Shown here: positions 30,901 through 39,020 of the stretch, one piece after another
How positions within the stretch are numbered: the stretch's first letter is position 1
Layout: the number at the start of each line of letters is the position of its first letter
DNA from: Nemertoderma westbladi
Lineage: Eukaryota > Xenacoelomorpha > Nemertodermatida > Nemertodermatidae
Assembly (NCBI GenBank): GCA_032718475.1
Contig: JAUCBJ010007860.1
Span: 1 to 64,000 of the forward strand
Direction of reading: 5' to 3'
DNA length: 64,000 nucleotides
Notes under the pieces: generated by a model
Told to the model about the DNA's origin: nothing
Databases searched by the model: none
The model's input: only the letters and a program-made list of their open reading frames with translations
Program-made: the position numbers and the translations under genes

Positions 30901-33685
30901 CTCCCTTACAGAGTTCCTCTATTACTGACCTGGCCATGCTCACTGTACCTCCGTATATCGAAGTTAAACGATCGTACGCTAGTTCGAAAGCGTCCGGTAC
31001 ACCGACGAAAGTCTCCGCCAAACGTTTAGGTTCTCCTGACAACGTTTGGAGCAGGTAATTGAACTTCTCCCGTGATGTAAAGGCGCACACGGCGATCTGG
31101 GATTCGATATAGTCTACGAAGGTATGCCAGTGTTTTGAGCTACCGGAGAACTTCGGTGGTTGTTGTACCGGCAATCCCTGTCTGGCTGCGAATTTCGCTA
31201 TCTCCTCGGCAACGTTCAGAGTTTCGCGTCCTTGGTTGGTAACTTGGTTGATATCCCTTCTTGGCGCTTTTCCCTGATACGATGTGGGGTTTGAAGGTAC
31301 CGGTCTTTGTGGTTCCTTCGGGTGTCTATTGTGTTCGAATTCGGAATTTCTCGAACTGTCGGTGTAACCTTCCTCCAGACGTTCCTCGATCTGAGCCAAC
31401 TTATTGACAACTGGTCGCAGAATGTCGGCGAACTGTTGTGTACTAATTGCGTCCGTTGGTTGTAACGCCTTCGGTGTTGGTGTATTCTGTGGAGGATTGT
31501 CTGCAAAGGAGTTGTCTGAACGCTCGCGTTTATATTCATCGGCCCCCCCTGTTCTAAATACCTCGCGTTTCGGGTAATCCGATTCGCTCGAAGTACTACT
31601 ATCATCTGGATATGGTGGTCGACGTGCTCGCGTTCGTTGCGTCGTACGAATTCTCACGTTACGTTTCGGAACATCGTCCACTGATCTCCGTTGTTCGGTA
31701 GGCTCACAAGTCTTCCTCGAAGTCGTAGATTGCGATGTGAACTGGTTGAGCGGTCGCGTATCCACTGGTCTCCGTTGTTCGGTAGGCTCACAAGTCTTCC
31801 TCGAAGTCGTAGATTGCGATGCAAACTGAACCGGTGGACGAATGACAGCATTTGAATCAACTGGCCTTGTAGGTCGAAACGTCATTGGGTATTCGTAGTG
31901 CGTAACGGGTTTAGGTGTCAAAGGTGGACTCACCTGTTTTGTCGTCAGTAGTGCAGGTCCGGTCAATAAACTACTACGATCTGTAATCGGTGGGTTACTT
32001 ACCTTGACCCTCAAAATAGGCGACGACGTTGCTCTTGAAGGTATAAACTTGTCCGGAATAACAAACCTGTGTTCCGTCACACCATGGATAGGAGAGATAT
32101 CACTGCTACCAGCAATCGAAACAGGTTCCTTAGTCGTAACAGGTGCAAACATAGGAGTTACCTGAGGGAATCTTTGACATAAGTCCTTAACTAATTGTCT
32201 TTCTCGTCCAGGTGCCCCTACCGAACCTTCCTTCATTCGTTCCTGGATTTGGCGGTGCCTTACCTCTAACTGGTCTAGATCATGTCCATCACGAGATCTC
32301 ATCGATCGATCACGAGCTAGAAGATCCAGATTTTCCTTGGTTTCGGCTAATTCTCTCGCCCTTTTCTCAAGTTCGAAACGGAGTTTAACTTCCTTTTCTC
32401 GTTGTTCCGTTTGTTGTTGTTGCGCCTCCAACTCTGCTTGTCGTATCGCTTGTTGGGCTTTTATTTGCCGTGTCTTCATCTCGACTCTGGCTTCTGAAAC
32501 TAGTCGCTTTCTTTCTAACTCCGCCACTTCCGTTTGTCGCTCTAACTCGGCTGCCGCCGTTTGTCGCTCTAACTCGGCTGCCGCCGTTTGTCGCTCTAAC
32601 TCGGCTGCCGCCGTTTGTCGCTCTAACTCGGCCGTTGCCGTTCGTTGCGCTAACTCGGCCGCTGCCGCTTGTTGGTCCAACTGTCCAATGTCCAACTCTA
32701 ACCTTTCCATTTCGGCCGCTTCGAGTTCGGCTTGTTCCTGCAGATGAGAGATTCTCGCTACATTCGCGACACGTATTTTCTCTTCCTCTACCGCTGTTTG
32801 TATCATTAGAAGTTGAGCTTGTTCTTCCATATCGTGTTGCTGTCTGTAGAACTGTTGCTGTTGTCGAGCAACTTCTGACGTGACCATACTTCCCTCGCAG
32901 ATTTCGCTACGAATACTTACCAGCGATTGATTTAGTATTCCCGGTGCCGATTCGATTTGTGCAAATGAAGTTTCCCTCGTATATTCCGGCACGGTTTCCA
33001 AATCGCCGACGTCTTCGCCGCACATGCGTAAGTGGTCCGTCAGGTGTTTTAATTGTCCATCCAGTCGGTACAGTTCCTGTTCTTCCTCGGGTTGTAATAA
33101 TTCGTCCGAAACTGACTCACCTAACAACTGGTCCGCTTGTTCCTGTTGTATCTGTCTAATCGTCGACTTAAACTGAATCAGTTTCTCTCTAGTGGTCATT
33201 AGTTTCTCGAGGATTCTAAGTTGAGTATCCATGTCCTGTCTCTGTCTAGCTAGATCTTGTAGGCCAACTAGATTATCTACGGACTTATATACTTTACTCT
33301 GTACTCTAACCTGGAGGGTGTAGAACTCGAATCGAGACATCGGAGCGGTCAACCCGTCTAATATGCGTTGGCCTTCTCCAATACTCCTGGTTATATGCGC
33401 CATGTAGCCACCGACGCTTCTAACCACACTTTCTGTGCTTCCTGCTGAACTTACCATTTCCGTTTCCCTGTATCTAGGTTGCGGAACAGTTAGAAAGTCC
33501 TCGGTCCTGCCGTCACCTCGTACTACGGCATCCGGTACTCCCGTTGGATGTACTGGTGACGCACACGGTGTAGGTTCGGTAGGCTCGCGAGTCTTCCCCT
33601 GTTGTTCTTCCGCTGCTGACTTATCTCCGTCGCATGAGTCATAGTCGGTTTGTGTATTCTTCGTATAGTCTTGTTTGTCACTCAT
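24929..33685 (-). CDS. BEL/Pao Gag-Pol polyprotein, 2918 codons, intact
   Basis: One uninterrupted frame. Domains in order: a long N-terminal region with coiled coil (about 145-460), including repeats of AAAELERQT (about 348-383); a BEL-type Gag core (FSGSSKHWHTFVDYIESQ, from about 845); zinc knuckles (CWRCTRHGHVRKDC and CPSCGRNHDGLLH, about 1118-1145); an aspartic protease (AILDSASSHSYVD, about 1247); a reverse transcriptase with YVDD (about 1773); a BEL-type RNase H region (CFSDASDNGFG, about 1948); a low-complexity linker (about 2060-2400) with eight 8-residue repeats of the PDGQPDTL type; an integrase HHCC domain (about 2525-2578); a DDE core (GIDCFGP, YSDQGTNF, GVWERLI, about 2612-2732); and a C-terminal basic domain (about 2838-2880). 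It encodes every enzyme needed for copy-and-paste transposition. The N-terminal extension and the linker make it much longer than the usual 1700-2000 residues. Confidence 0.95.
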   Translation of the reverse strand: MSDKQDYTKNTQTDYDSCDGDKSAAEEQQGKTREPTEPTPCASPVHPTGVPDAVVRGDGRTEDFLTVPQPRYRETEMVSSAGSTESVVRSVGGYMAHITRSIGEGQRILDGLTAPMSRFEFYTLQVRVQSKVYKSVDNLVGLQDLARQRQDMDTQLRILEKLMTTREKLIQFKSTIRQIQQEQADQLLGESVSDELLQPEEEQELYRLDGQLKHLTDHLRMCGEDVGDLETVPEYTRETSFAQIESAPGILNQSLVSIRSEICEGSMVTSEVARQQQQFYRQQHDMEEQAQLLMIQTAVEEEKIRVANVARISHLQEQAELEAAEMERLELDIGQLDQQAAAAELAQRTATAELERQTAAAELERQTAAAELERQTAAAELERQTEVAELERKRLVSEARVEMKTRQIKAQQAIRQAELEAQQQQTEQREKEVKLRFELEKRARELAETKENLDLLARDRSMRSRDGHDLDQLEVRHRQIQERMKEGSVGAPGRERQLVKDLCQRFPQVTPMFAPVTTKEPVSIAGSSDISPIHGVTEHRFVIPDKFIPSRATSSPILRVKVSNPPITDRSSLLTGPALLTTKQVSPPLTPKPVTHYEYPMTFRPTRPVDSNAVIRPPVQFASQSTTSRKTCEPTEQRRPVDTRPLNQFTSQSTTSRKTCEPTEQRRSVDDVPKRNVRIRTTQRTRARRPPYPDDSSTSSESDYPKREVFRTGGADEYKRERSDNSFADNPPQNTPTPKALQPTDAISTQQFADILRPVVNKLAQIEERLEEGYTDSSRNSEFEHNRHPKEPQRPVPSNPTSYQGKAPRRDINQVTNQGRETLNVAEEIAKFAARQGLPVQQPPKFSGSSKHWHTFVDYIESQIAVCAFTSREKFNYLLQTLSGEPKRLAETFVGVPDAFELAYDRLTSIYGGTVSMARSVIEELCKGGAITKPVDLLKLADEIKNAITTLRSIGQLDYGNTPTVLLKIIGRLHHRLRREWRKVEYQREERGGFLKLEDVYLLISREAVVETRSNYTDQHIVAEGITLPSSNRQKPQTTSTKTATYATPTESRQFSDGNRVSAPIGTKQTRQQLSTDFNGCQYCEHLGKRYIGHKLRGCRQFRELNSEERRLQIRPLDSCWRCTRHGHVRKDCPNTDTCPSCGRNHDGLLHTDSHTPTKRFAREHPEAAARCDAAYRKRESKTTPTFVTHIEDCFSEQSGSSDEESEDDDEYSNGDEQPSIALLTTDQLKGFSVIPIKVTGTKGSKRIYAILDSASSHSYVDEKIADVVTDLKQGKRVSYTVSSMHGQRAIPVTRVKLNLDSLLPKSQHSERERSLLPFRDLTFAATKDFSNLLGPVPEQSLEDRKYFRHLGVPECPVNYRSVAMLIGTDQFNLHQVWETRPSAVVAGNAYACRTPIGWYTRAPVRTLDVSDEEDDVQSTCSLLTTNSIHSFSHDANHTTLQSTKHDRRVTSMISHKEQLTHKVSLELGGKTSQLEIPSTTDDRLASLPTPITSTVPVDIDDDALRNHQLEQAALDKELTEKTIRWLEQDTAEPGSYEPCMSEQEKQSLKIMEDTIHQTKDGHYEVGMLWRSQSPKLINNYPLALRRLHSIRQRLLKDEKAHLQYNTQMETYLTKGYAIRMTNPERVTDQTYYLPHHYVRHPDKPDKVRVVNDCAALFEGMSLNSELMDGPNMNNYLMGVIMRFRQRQVAFTCEVEAMFHQVKALERDRDSLRFLWYPEGDLSLPPATYQMQVRVFGARDSPNCTMYALKQAARDQKHLYDPEIIRIVERDFYVDDGLQSCDTVERATTVAHQLRDCLAGGGFNLTKFASNSAELVDSFGTTERGGGDIDLEFEPLPTTKVLGLFWDPNTDNFRVKVRLDSQGNTLTKRSCLSKLSRLFDPLGFISPVILQARIYMRSIWKDGLTWDEPISSDQVDLWKTWEAELSSLEDYFIPRVYFPLQSTFPDNLELHCFSDASDNGFGVAAYLRRQVESDEFDVSLITSKAKTMPTKYMTTPRAELQAATLSTTIVNLIQTELQSSLQIFYWTDATLVLFYINNDTLEFKTFVANRRAEILDRSIKGDWRHCPGPQNPADIASRGMMPEEFCKPENKEFWQHGPQFLQKSTQDWPPLYDNKSNTIPKDAEIKKPKKGKTKKKTTAAKLKKKPKAKWKDITSKVKRGRLASLSTPDISPDGQPDISPDGQPAISPDGQPDTLPDGQPDTLPDGQPDTLLDGQPDILPDASNTLTNSKAAVSLLERPSIDKQPDTLPDVSPDTLLDSRLDTSNVLTNDKAAVSLLERPCIDKLPILTHLSNHKHGETSCITDVGSTYANVNTGVTLRSRDIPNLQPMVRPGINVGRKISLPKPTDPIEFKPPLTIDLQSTDNQGKKTKKDKLLVDPDGSTVNKGILTGGPVGPSSNSKPSKFSIDLPDDVTNTYVDRIVNLTDSWTSACRKLAWIVRFVQYVKGKRDFTRRLTLAEIDRCEIKLIRHYQLRYFAREFTSISQGQPIKSSPILSWSPIIYNGLICHKSRLQNIDFNTNFSYPIIIPQHHELQRAMILDAHLHLKHAGRHHCLSYLRTRFVLIRPSKALSSVTRTCIICKKVHSRIGTQEMSELPQARLQAFRPPFTETGIDCFGPIHTKRGRILVKRWGLIFTCMSSRAVHIERVMDLSTNAFILALRRFIARRGLVKCLYSDQGTNFVGARNEIARAFKKLDQDQISNELQPHKIVWKFNPPDSPWRGGVWERLIRSIKTAMAKVIPVNHILTDDQLTTLFVEIEAILNTRPIVLVPDDKQSQFALTPAHLLMQAPTTLTPISIPIESDSYGRKAWKITQLLANKFWEIWQNHYLPSISARTTWYNNTRALKPGDHVLLAEVNLKRRFWITGVILATHPSMDGVTRTVMVRTIDGRTVDRPTQRLVLLEETRNESGDYKSPPNTSK
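27018..27182 (-). repeat. 24-bp coding minisatellite in the pol linker
   Basis: About seven to eight copies of a 24-bp unit (plus strand GGTTGACCGTCTGGTAACGT plus GTCT) encode PDGQPDTL-type octapeptides between the RNase H and integrase domains. The period is a multiple of three, so the frame is kept. Confidence 0.85.
31690..31823 (-). repeat. Tandem duplication in the Gag N-terminal region
   Basis: Two nearly identical segments start at about 31688 and 31771 (83-84 bp apart) and encode repeated SRKTCEPTEQRR peptides. Each contains a copy of the dispersed motif (31698-31716 and 31782-31800). Confidence 0.8.
32530..32650 (-). repeat. 27-bp coding repeats in the Gag coiled coil
   Basis: Consecutive copies of CGGCTGCCGCCGTTTGTCG plus CTCTAACT on the plus strand encode the repeated ELERQTAAA peptide on the minus strand. 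Four near-perfect units are flanked by degenerate ones. Confidence 0.85.
33579..33597. repeat. Dispersed near-palindromic motif, representative copy
   Basis: AGGCTCGCGAGTCTTCC with core CTCGCGAG. Other copies: 18801-18819, 18996-19014, 20496-20514, 23471-23489, 24623-24635 (degenerate), 27190-27208, 29221-29237 (inverted), 31698-31716 and 31782-31800. All are within the internal region, and I saw none in the LTRs or elsewhere in the window. Confidence 0.8.
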
Positions 33686-33769
33686 TTCGGTAGTTGTAAG
33701 TCAAGTAAAGTGAGTGTCAAAGTATCGAGTTTACCGTATTTATATCTAAACGGTACTAATTACAGTCTT

Positions 33770-33897
33770 ATAAAATTAGCCTACCGGCCGATTTTATAGC
33801 AGATGGATAAAATTAGCCTAAACGGCCAATTTTACAGCAAATAAATGTCACGGAATAAGTATATAATAAAATTAGCCTAGCGGCCAATTTTATAACA
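33770..33897 (-). repeat. Three repeated stem-loops in the leader
   Basis: Copies at about 33770-33800, 33807-33839 and 33865-33897. Each has ATAAAATTAGCCTA, a short spacer and GGCCAATTTTAT (or a near variant). The arms pair as AAAATTGGCC with GGCTAATTTT, allowing a G-T pair. They end about 85 nt before the gag ATG in the sense direction, where packaging or dimerisation signals commonly lie. Confidence 0.7.
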
Positions 33898-34458
33898 AAT
33901 AAATCAGATAACGATATGCGTTATCAAAAGGTAAATTAAATACAATAATACGGACTAATTCAGCAATGAACAAAGAAATCATACGGAATGCATAAATACT
34001 TGAGACAGTGGAACCCACAATAATTTTAACTAATACGGTAATGCCTAACTTATTTATGCAACTTTTCGAACTCACCCACTCCAATAATTCTCCAGAAAAC
34101 AGATTCCCAGATACAAACCGAACGTGAACCTTTCCGTTTTTAACGTTGCGGACGAAACGCGATTTTCCCAACCAAAGTTGTTGAGTTATCTATCTCCCAA
34201 ACTTGCTAAACACGGTCTTGCTCCCGTTACAGTCTAGAAATGAGTTCTGAATCCTGAAAAAACAAAAGAGTTAGGTTTTACTTTACGAAAAATTTTGTAC
34301 CGGTACAATATGGTATTTAAACCCTTTTAAACACCGGTATTCAATTCCAAAAATATTTTACACGCGGTTCAAATCAAATTTTATTTCAAAATTAGCACTT
34401 AGCTAATCAAATACAAATTTTTACCTCAAAATACAAAATTTTCAAATAACTTTAGTCC

Positions 34459-34478
34459 TACTGAACCGTAGTTCAGTA
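34459..34478 (-). promoter_or_regulatory. Hairpin at the expected primer-binding position
   Basis: TACTGAAC-CGTA-GTTCAGTA is a perfect 8-bp stem with a 4-nt loop, 14 nt inside the 5' LTR boundary. No TGG-starting tRNA primer-binding sequence is obvious at the LTR edge. Confidence 0.5.
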
Positions 34479-34492
34479 AATCACATTCCTAC

Positions 34493-36421
34493 TAATTGAA
34501 GAGATACGCCTATTCCTACTATTGGAAGAGACGGTAATAATACCTGCAATATCTTACTGTAAAGTTTGTAAATCAAATCATAAATCCGACCTTCTCACCA
34601 AAACAGTAAACTCTAAGTAAGCGAATATATTGCAGTATTGATCTCTTATAACCGGTGAGGCAGAAAACAGTCTACGAGCAGACAAACTTCGATGAAACAA
34701 AATCCCGCGCAGCGAATCCTAAAATCAGGCTGACTCACTGACGGACTAAGGGGCTCGTATACTTTGCCGCGGTGTGATTTATATGGTTGGGCAAAGGGAC
34801 GCTAGCTAGGTACAGGCAGAGATTTGGAGATGTCTAACTAGCGGGCAAAGCACAGTACGGACAAAGTTAATTTTATATATTTCGAGGTGTAAATAATTTC
34901 TAACGCGCGTGTGTTGATTCTGAACGGTCAAAACAGTTTTGCTCCTTCACATATATAATTACTGGGTACGGTGTGCATTTTACGAATATTCTAATTTTAT
35001 AACTTGTAGGTCCAATACTCACGAATGATAAGGTTCCTTCCCCTCTTGCGTATTTCCAGGACTCAAATTCAGGCATAAGGTTAATACTACGCCCAGAATT
35101 CGGCAATTTTAGGTACCAGGTCCCTGATACTAAGAAGAGATGTGTTAGTTTACTACTGTAGGCGTACAGGTACTAATAGCTATCCTGGCTCCTATCTAGA
35201 ATTTTAGTCACCCAGGTAGTCCGGGTAACTTCCTATTAGGGCGTTGGCGGGGACACGGTAGATGTTAGTATATCCCTGATAGCCTCAATTTATTTGCGCC
35301 TAGTGTAAACTGCCCTACCGCCCGAACGGTACAATCCCAATTCAGGTGAAAACACAGCAACCCCCCTAGCCTACAAGTTCTAATGCAATGGACACTGTTG
35401 TACTGCAAATAGTCGCACGCGCACCTGTACTTAGCAAGAGTTAAGCGTACAGTTTGCTGCACCCTAACCAATGTGTATGCCTTGTACCGGTGTGCCTACG
35501 TCCTATCTGCGTACTAGTATCTGCCTGCGCTCTCCCTCCCCCGTAGGAATGTGAAGGTCTACTGTGGGTTTTCCTGAATCAAGACAGTACAGTCCCTATG
35601 ATGTAATTTTGGGCTTACAGCGTGTCACTACGTCTACCTTTTGATCTTTTGGTCTTATACTTAGGTAGCAAGGATCGAACGCTGTCTAACCTTTCAGGCG
35701 ATGGGCGAATAACTCTAAATGGTATTGCGGGTTGTCTCTCGTCTACATTCCCGTGATGTTCCCGTTCATTGCTGCGGCCCGATCTCTAGCCGGCCATCCT
35801 GTCCCTGAGTTTGTTCACCGTAGTGAATTCATAGTAAAACAGATAGAAAAGCTGAGAGAATATTCTGACTTTATTACAGAAGACACAATTATAATACAAT
35901 GTAATCTGAGAATAAACTAAGCACGACAGAGAGATTGATTGAATGATAGATAGAATGTATAAGAAGTTTGTGTAAGTATAATAACTAATGAACGAAATCG
36001 CACCTTTATATACTAAATTTGTGCCGCAATCAATCGAGAAAATTCTCGATTGTTCTATAGATTCTAACAAGGTTTTAAAGATAGCTATTGGTCCAGCTAA
36101 TATATAACTTACACGACATTGGTTACAATCAAATAACTACAGCCTTATTGGTACAGACAAATGCAATTAATTTGTAGCGGTTAATTTAAATGAGTTGAAA
36201 TTCTGCACAAAAAATAATTCGTACTTACTAGGATTCGAACTCGATACCTACTACACATATAATTTCCAACGCTCTACCAACTGAGCTACTGAACCACTTG
36301 ACCGATAGATGTACAATAGATAGAACCAATACTAATGAGAACTCAAAGCAATCTTTACAAAGTTAATTCGAATAAAATAAAATTTTGAAAATCCACGGCA
36401 TTTAGGGAATATAATTCTATA
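34493..36421 (-). repeat. 5' LTR of the BEL/Pao element (right copy)
   Basis: 1929 bp, nearly identical to the left LTR. It carries the same tRNA-like A/B boxes (36224-36298). As the 5' LTR of a minus-strand element it should hold the active promoter; I could not pick a convincing TATA/initiator pair. Confidence 0.93.
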
Positions 36422-36426
36422 CACAA

Positions 36427-38246
36427 ATTTTTCGTGCGGTTTGTTTACGCTAAGTATTTTAGAGTGTTATGAACCTCGTTCTTCACTCACTACGTCCGTT
36501 CGTGTAACAAACCATTCGAATCAGCGCACAGTAGATTTACGCTTTATACCTAACAATTATTATATTTAATTATTTAATTTAATATTTAATTTAATTATTA
36601 TATATTAACAATTATTATATTTTTCACTGTATAAGTGTTCATGACAACTTTTATGATAGTAATAATTATACATATCTACAGTAGCACAATATCTTTAAAT
36701 TGTACCCAATCGCGTTGTGTGTAACCGTCTCATTAATTCATATATTATTTTTATTCGAAATGTAAATATTATGTAACTACAAAGGTAGAGGTAGAAAAGG
36801 ATGTACAAAATGTAATTACCATAGTAAAACGGCGGGCGGGTGGGATACCAAAATAGTAGTAGCGTCCACAGGACCCAACATGTAGGCAGGGTCCGTTGCC
36901 GATACTTCCGCTACAGGCCAACCACTAATTACTTTCATTTTACTGATTATCTGCATACTGTACCGGTTACCGGTCCGATACAACAGTTGACCTACCTCAC
37001 ACGTCGTAGCTAAAATCATAAGCGTCAGACGTCAGTACCGGTATGTCAAAACAGCATTTTAACGTTATATATAATTTGTACCGGTACGAGTAGGCACAAG
37101 CGAAGCTATCTGTTTCTGTATACTGTCGCTACAATTAACACGCAACACGTACAGTAGCACCTAGTGAAATTTAATGTTAAATTTAACATTAGCGGCGTTT
37201 GTTTGATAAAAAAAATGTTAAAATTTTTGAATAAAATTAGATATTCCAAGTCTAATCTGGCACTCAGTTCTCGACTCTATCACAACCCTTGAAGAAATAA
37301 AATAGTTAAATTATTGATGATCAACTTCTGGCAACCCTAAAGTAATAATGCTTCCAATTACCTCACGAAGTCAAGAATAGTCGCATTCGTACCCAAGTTA
37401 TTAAGTGGGAGTTACTTCATCAAAACAACATGTGTAAGTATAGTTTTATATTTTTTGCAAAAATATATTAAATAGGCCTACTGTAGGATAGCCTGCCAAT
37501 TCAGCATTGGCAGTAGTGACGAGTGCGACGAGGTTTGGCATGTAATGGGATTTGGACTTGCGGGCACTTCATGAATTTGGATTGGGACAATTTTTTTTCT
37601 ACAACTTATACTGTAGTAGTATAACTAAAATTGGTTTACTTCCGCGCGATTGAAAGATATGAGAGTGAGAACCTCTAGCAGTTATGTAAGTTTTGTAAGT
37701 TTGTATCCACTTAAAAACCAAAGTAAAAAAGGTAAGATTTTATGATGTTAGAATTACAATTTTGGAATAATAATGAATAATAATTAATGTATTTGTTTAT
37801 GGATAGTCTAGGCAACTCACACTATGGTAACTAAATCAGCAAGCGCTATACAGTATAGTAGTAGCAATATAGTTAAGCAGACTGCTAGCTATCATTATAA
37901 TTAAGATTAGGGTTCAATGTTAGTAAACCAAACATCATTCGCAGATAATTTTATTGCTCTCCAAAATTTTTGTATGTGTAATTTATAAAAAAATTGTTGG
38001 GCTAGAAACAATGAATTAGGGTTAACAAGGTGTCCTGAATCGAGTTGCGGGGTGTGTTGTTGTAAAAAATTTGTTGGAACTGGTTGAAATGGCGGGATTG
38101 TAAGCGCAGGAAGCAAATTTTGAAAATCGACTGTGATTGGATGCTACATATTTGACATCAGTACAAAATGCTCTGATCTTTCTGATATTTTTCATCGTGG
38201 TTTCTATGGAGGGTGATTTTTGATCCATTCAATTACACATTAAATC
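36427..38246. other. Remainder of unit A 3' flank
   Basis: No gene. It matches 57502-59283, except that 37358-37689 (332 bp) is replaced in unit B by an unrelated 268-bp segment (58455-58722). Both copies share a TTTAATTTAATATTTAA-rich stretch and paired ACCGGT-type palindromes. Confidence 0.75.
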
Positions 38247-38595
38247 TCAATCATTTCACACATAGCTAATATCAATTGAAAGTGGAGAGTCTTGCGCGTC
38301 TTTTGACACTACAATTAATTAAATTCATGATGGGGAAGATTGATTCGAGAATCAGCAACCCAGAATACCTAAAAAGGTGAAAATTTTCTAGTATGGTATA
38401 AGTAAATTTTGGGTACAAATTGAAAATTGCAGGTTATTAGTTTTCTTTTTCAATACCTTGCTTTGAAGCATTTATGGAAACACCCCTGACACAGGACTGG
38501 TGGATCGACAGACAGCACAGTGATGCACCACATGTTAACTGGACTGGGATAGATTCGTTCCAATATCGGTGACGTCGGTACTTAAATATATGTTT

Positions 38596-38614
38596 GGGGG
38601 GGGGGGGGGGGGGG
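38596..38614 (+). repeat. Poly-G tract, 19 G
   Basis: Uninterrupted G run, again on the plus strand, with flanks unlike those of the 6517 tract. Confidence 0.95.
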
Positions 38615-38920
38615 CTCCAGTTTTCACAAATTCTGCGGGGGTTGTCATGATTGGTAACATAACAACAAAAATCCGTCCGTTGTAAAACTACTCTGATTGC
38701 ACACCACACTTGGTCTTTGGTCTTCGCTTGTGCAAAGGGAGCCAATACACGTCCTATTAGGCTCTCCAGTATGGATATCCCACTTTTGTAAGGACCCAGC
38801 GATGAAGTCATTGGAATTGACATAAATGTTGTGATTAATTGTTGAAGTTAGCCGCTACTGTATCTATTTAAAGGGTAGGACATGTGTTACGGTATATGGC
38901 GCTGTACCTACATTATGTAA

Positions 38921-39020
38921 TATATTAGTCCGTTATACTGTACATATATTAGTCCATCATACAGTATAATATATTAGTCCATTATATAGTATCATATATT
39001 AGTCCGTGATGCAGTATAAT
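38921..39020. repeat. 25-bp tandem repeat, four copies
   Basis: Imperfect copies of TATATTAGTCCRTNATACAG plus TATAA. Confidence 0.8.

Larger units (their letters stand above)
33686..34492 (-). other. Leader (5' untranslated region) of the BEL element
   Basis: AT-rich, lying between the 5' LTR and the gag start codon. It contains three related stem-loops (33770-33897) and an 8-bp hairpin next to the LTR (34459-34478). A 93-codon minus frame (33890-34171) has no recognisable family. Confidence 0.7.
16577..36421 (-). mobile_element. Full-length giant BEL/Pao LTR retrotransposon (19.8 kb)
   Basis: Direct repeats of 1.93 kb bound the element, and the 5-bp duplication CACAA flanks it (16572-16576 and 36422-36426). 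The paralogous site in unit B (about 57497-57501) has one CACAA and no insertion, which defines both ends exactly. The order in the sense direction (minus strand) is 5' LTR, leader, gag-pol frame, structured spacer, second large frame, long 3' region, purine tract GGAGCGG and 3' LTR. BEL/Pao elements are usually about 5-10 kb, so this one is roughly twice the usual size. Near-identical LTRs and two intact frames indicate a recent insertion. Confidence 0.95.

Noticed and set aside
32337-32883. Plus-strand frames of 136-137 codons rich in simple repeats
   Set aside because: Antisense shadows of the Gag coiled-coil repeats.
38437-38823. 128-codon minus frame with poly-Pro
   Set aside because: Poly-Pro comes from the G tract; no family features and no paralogue to test conservation.
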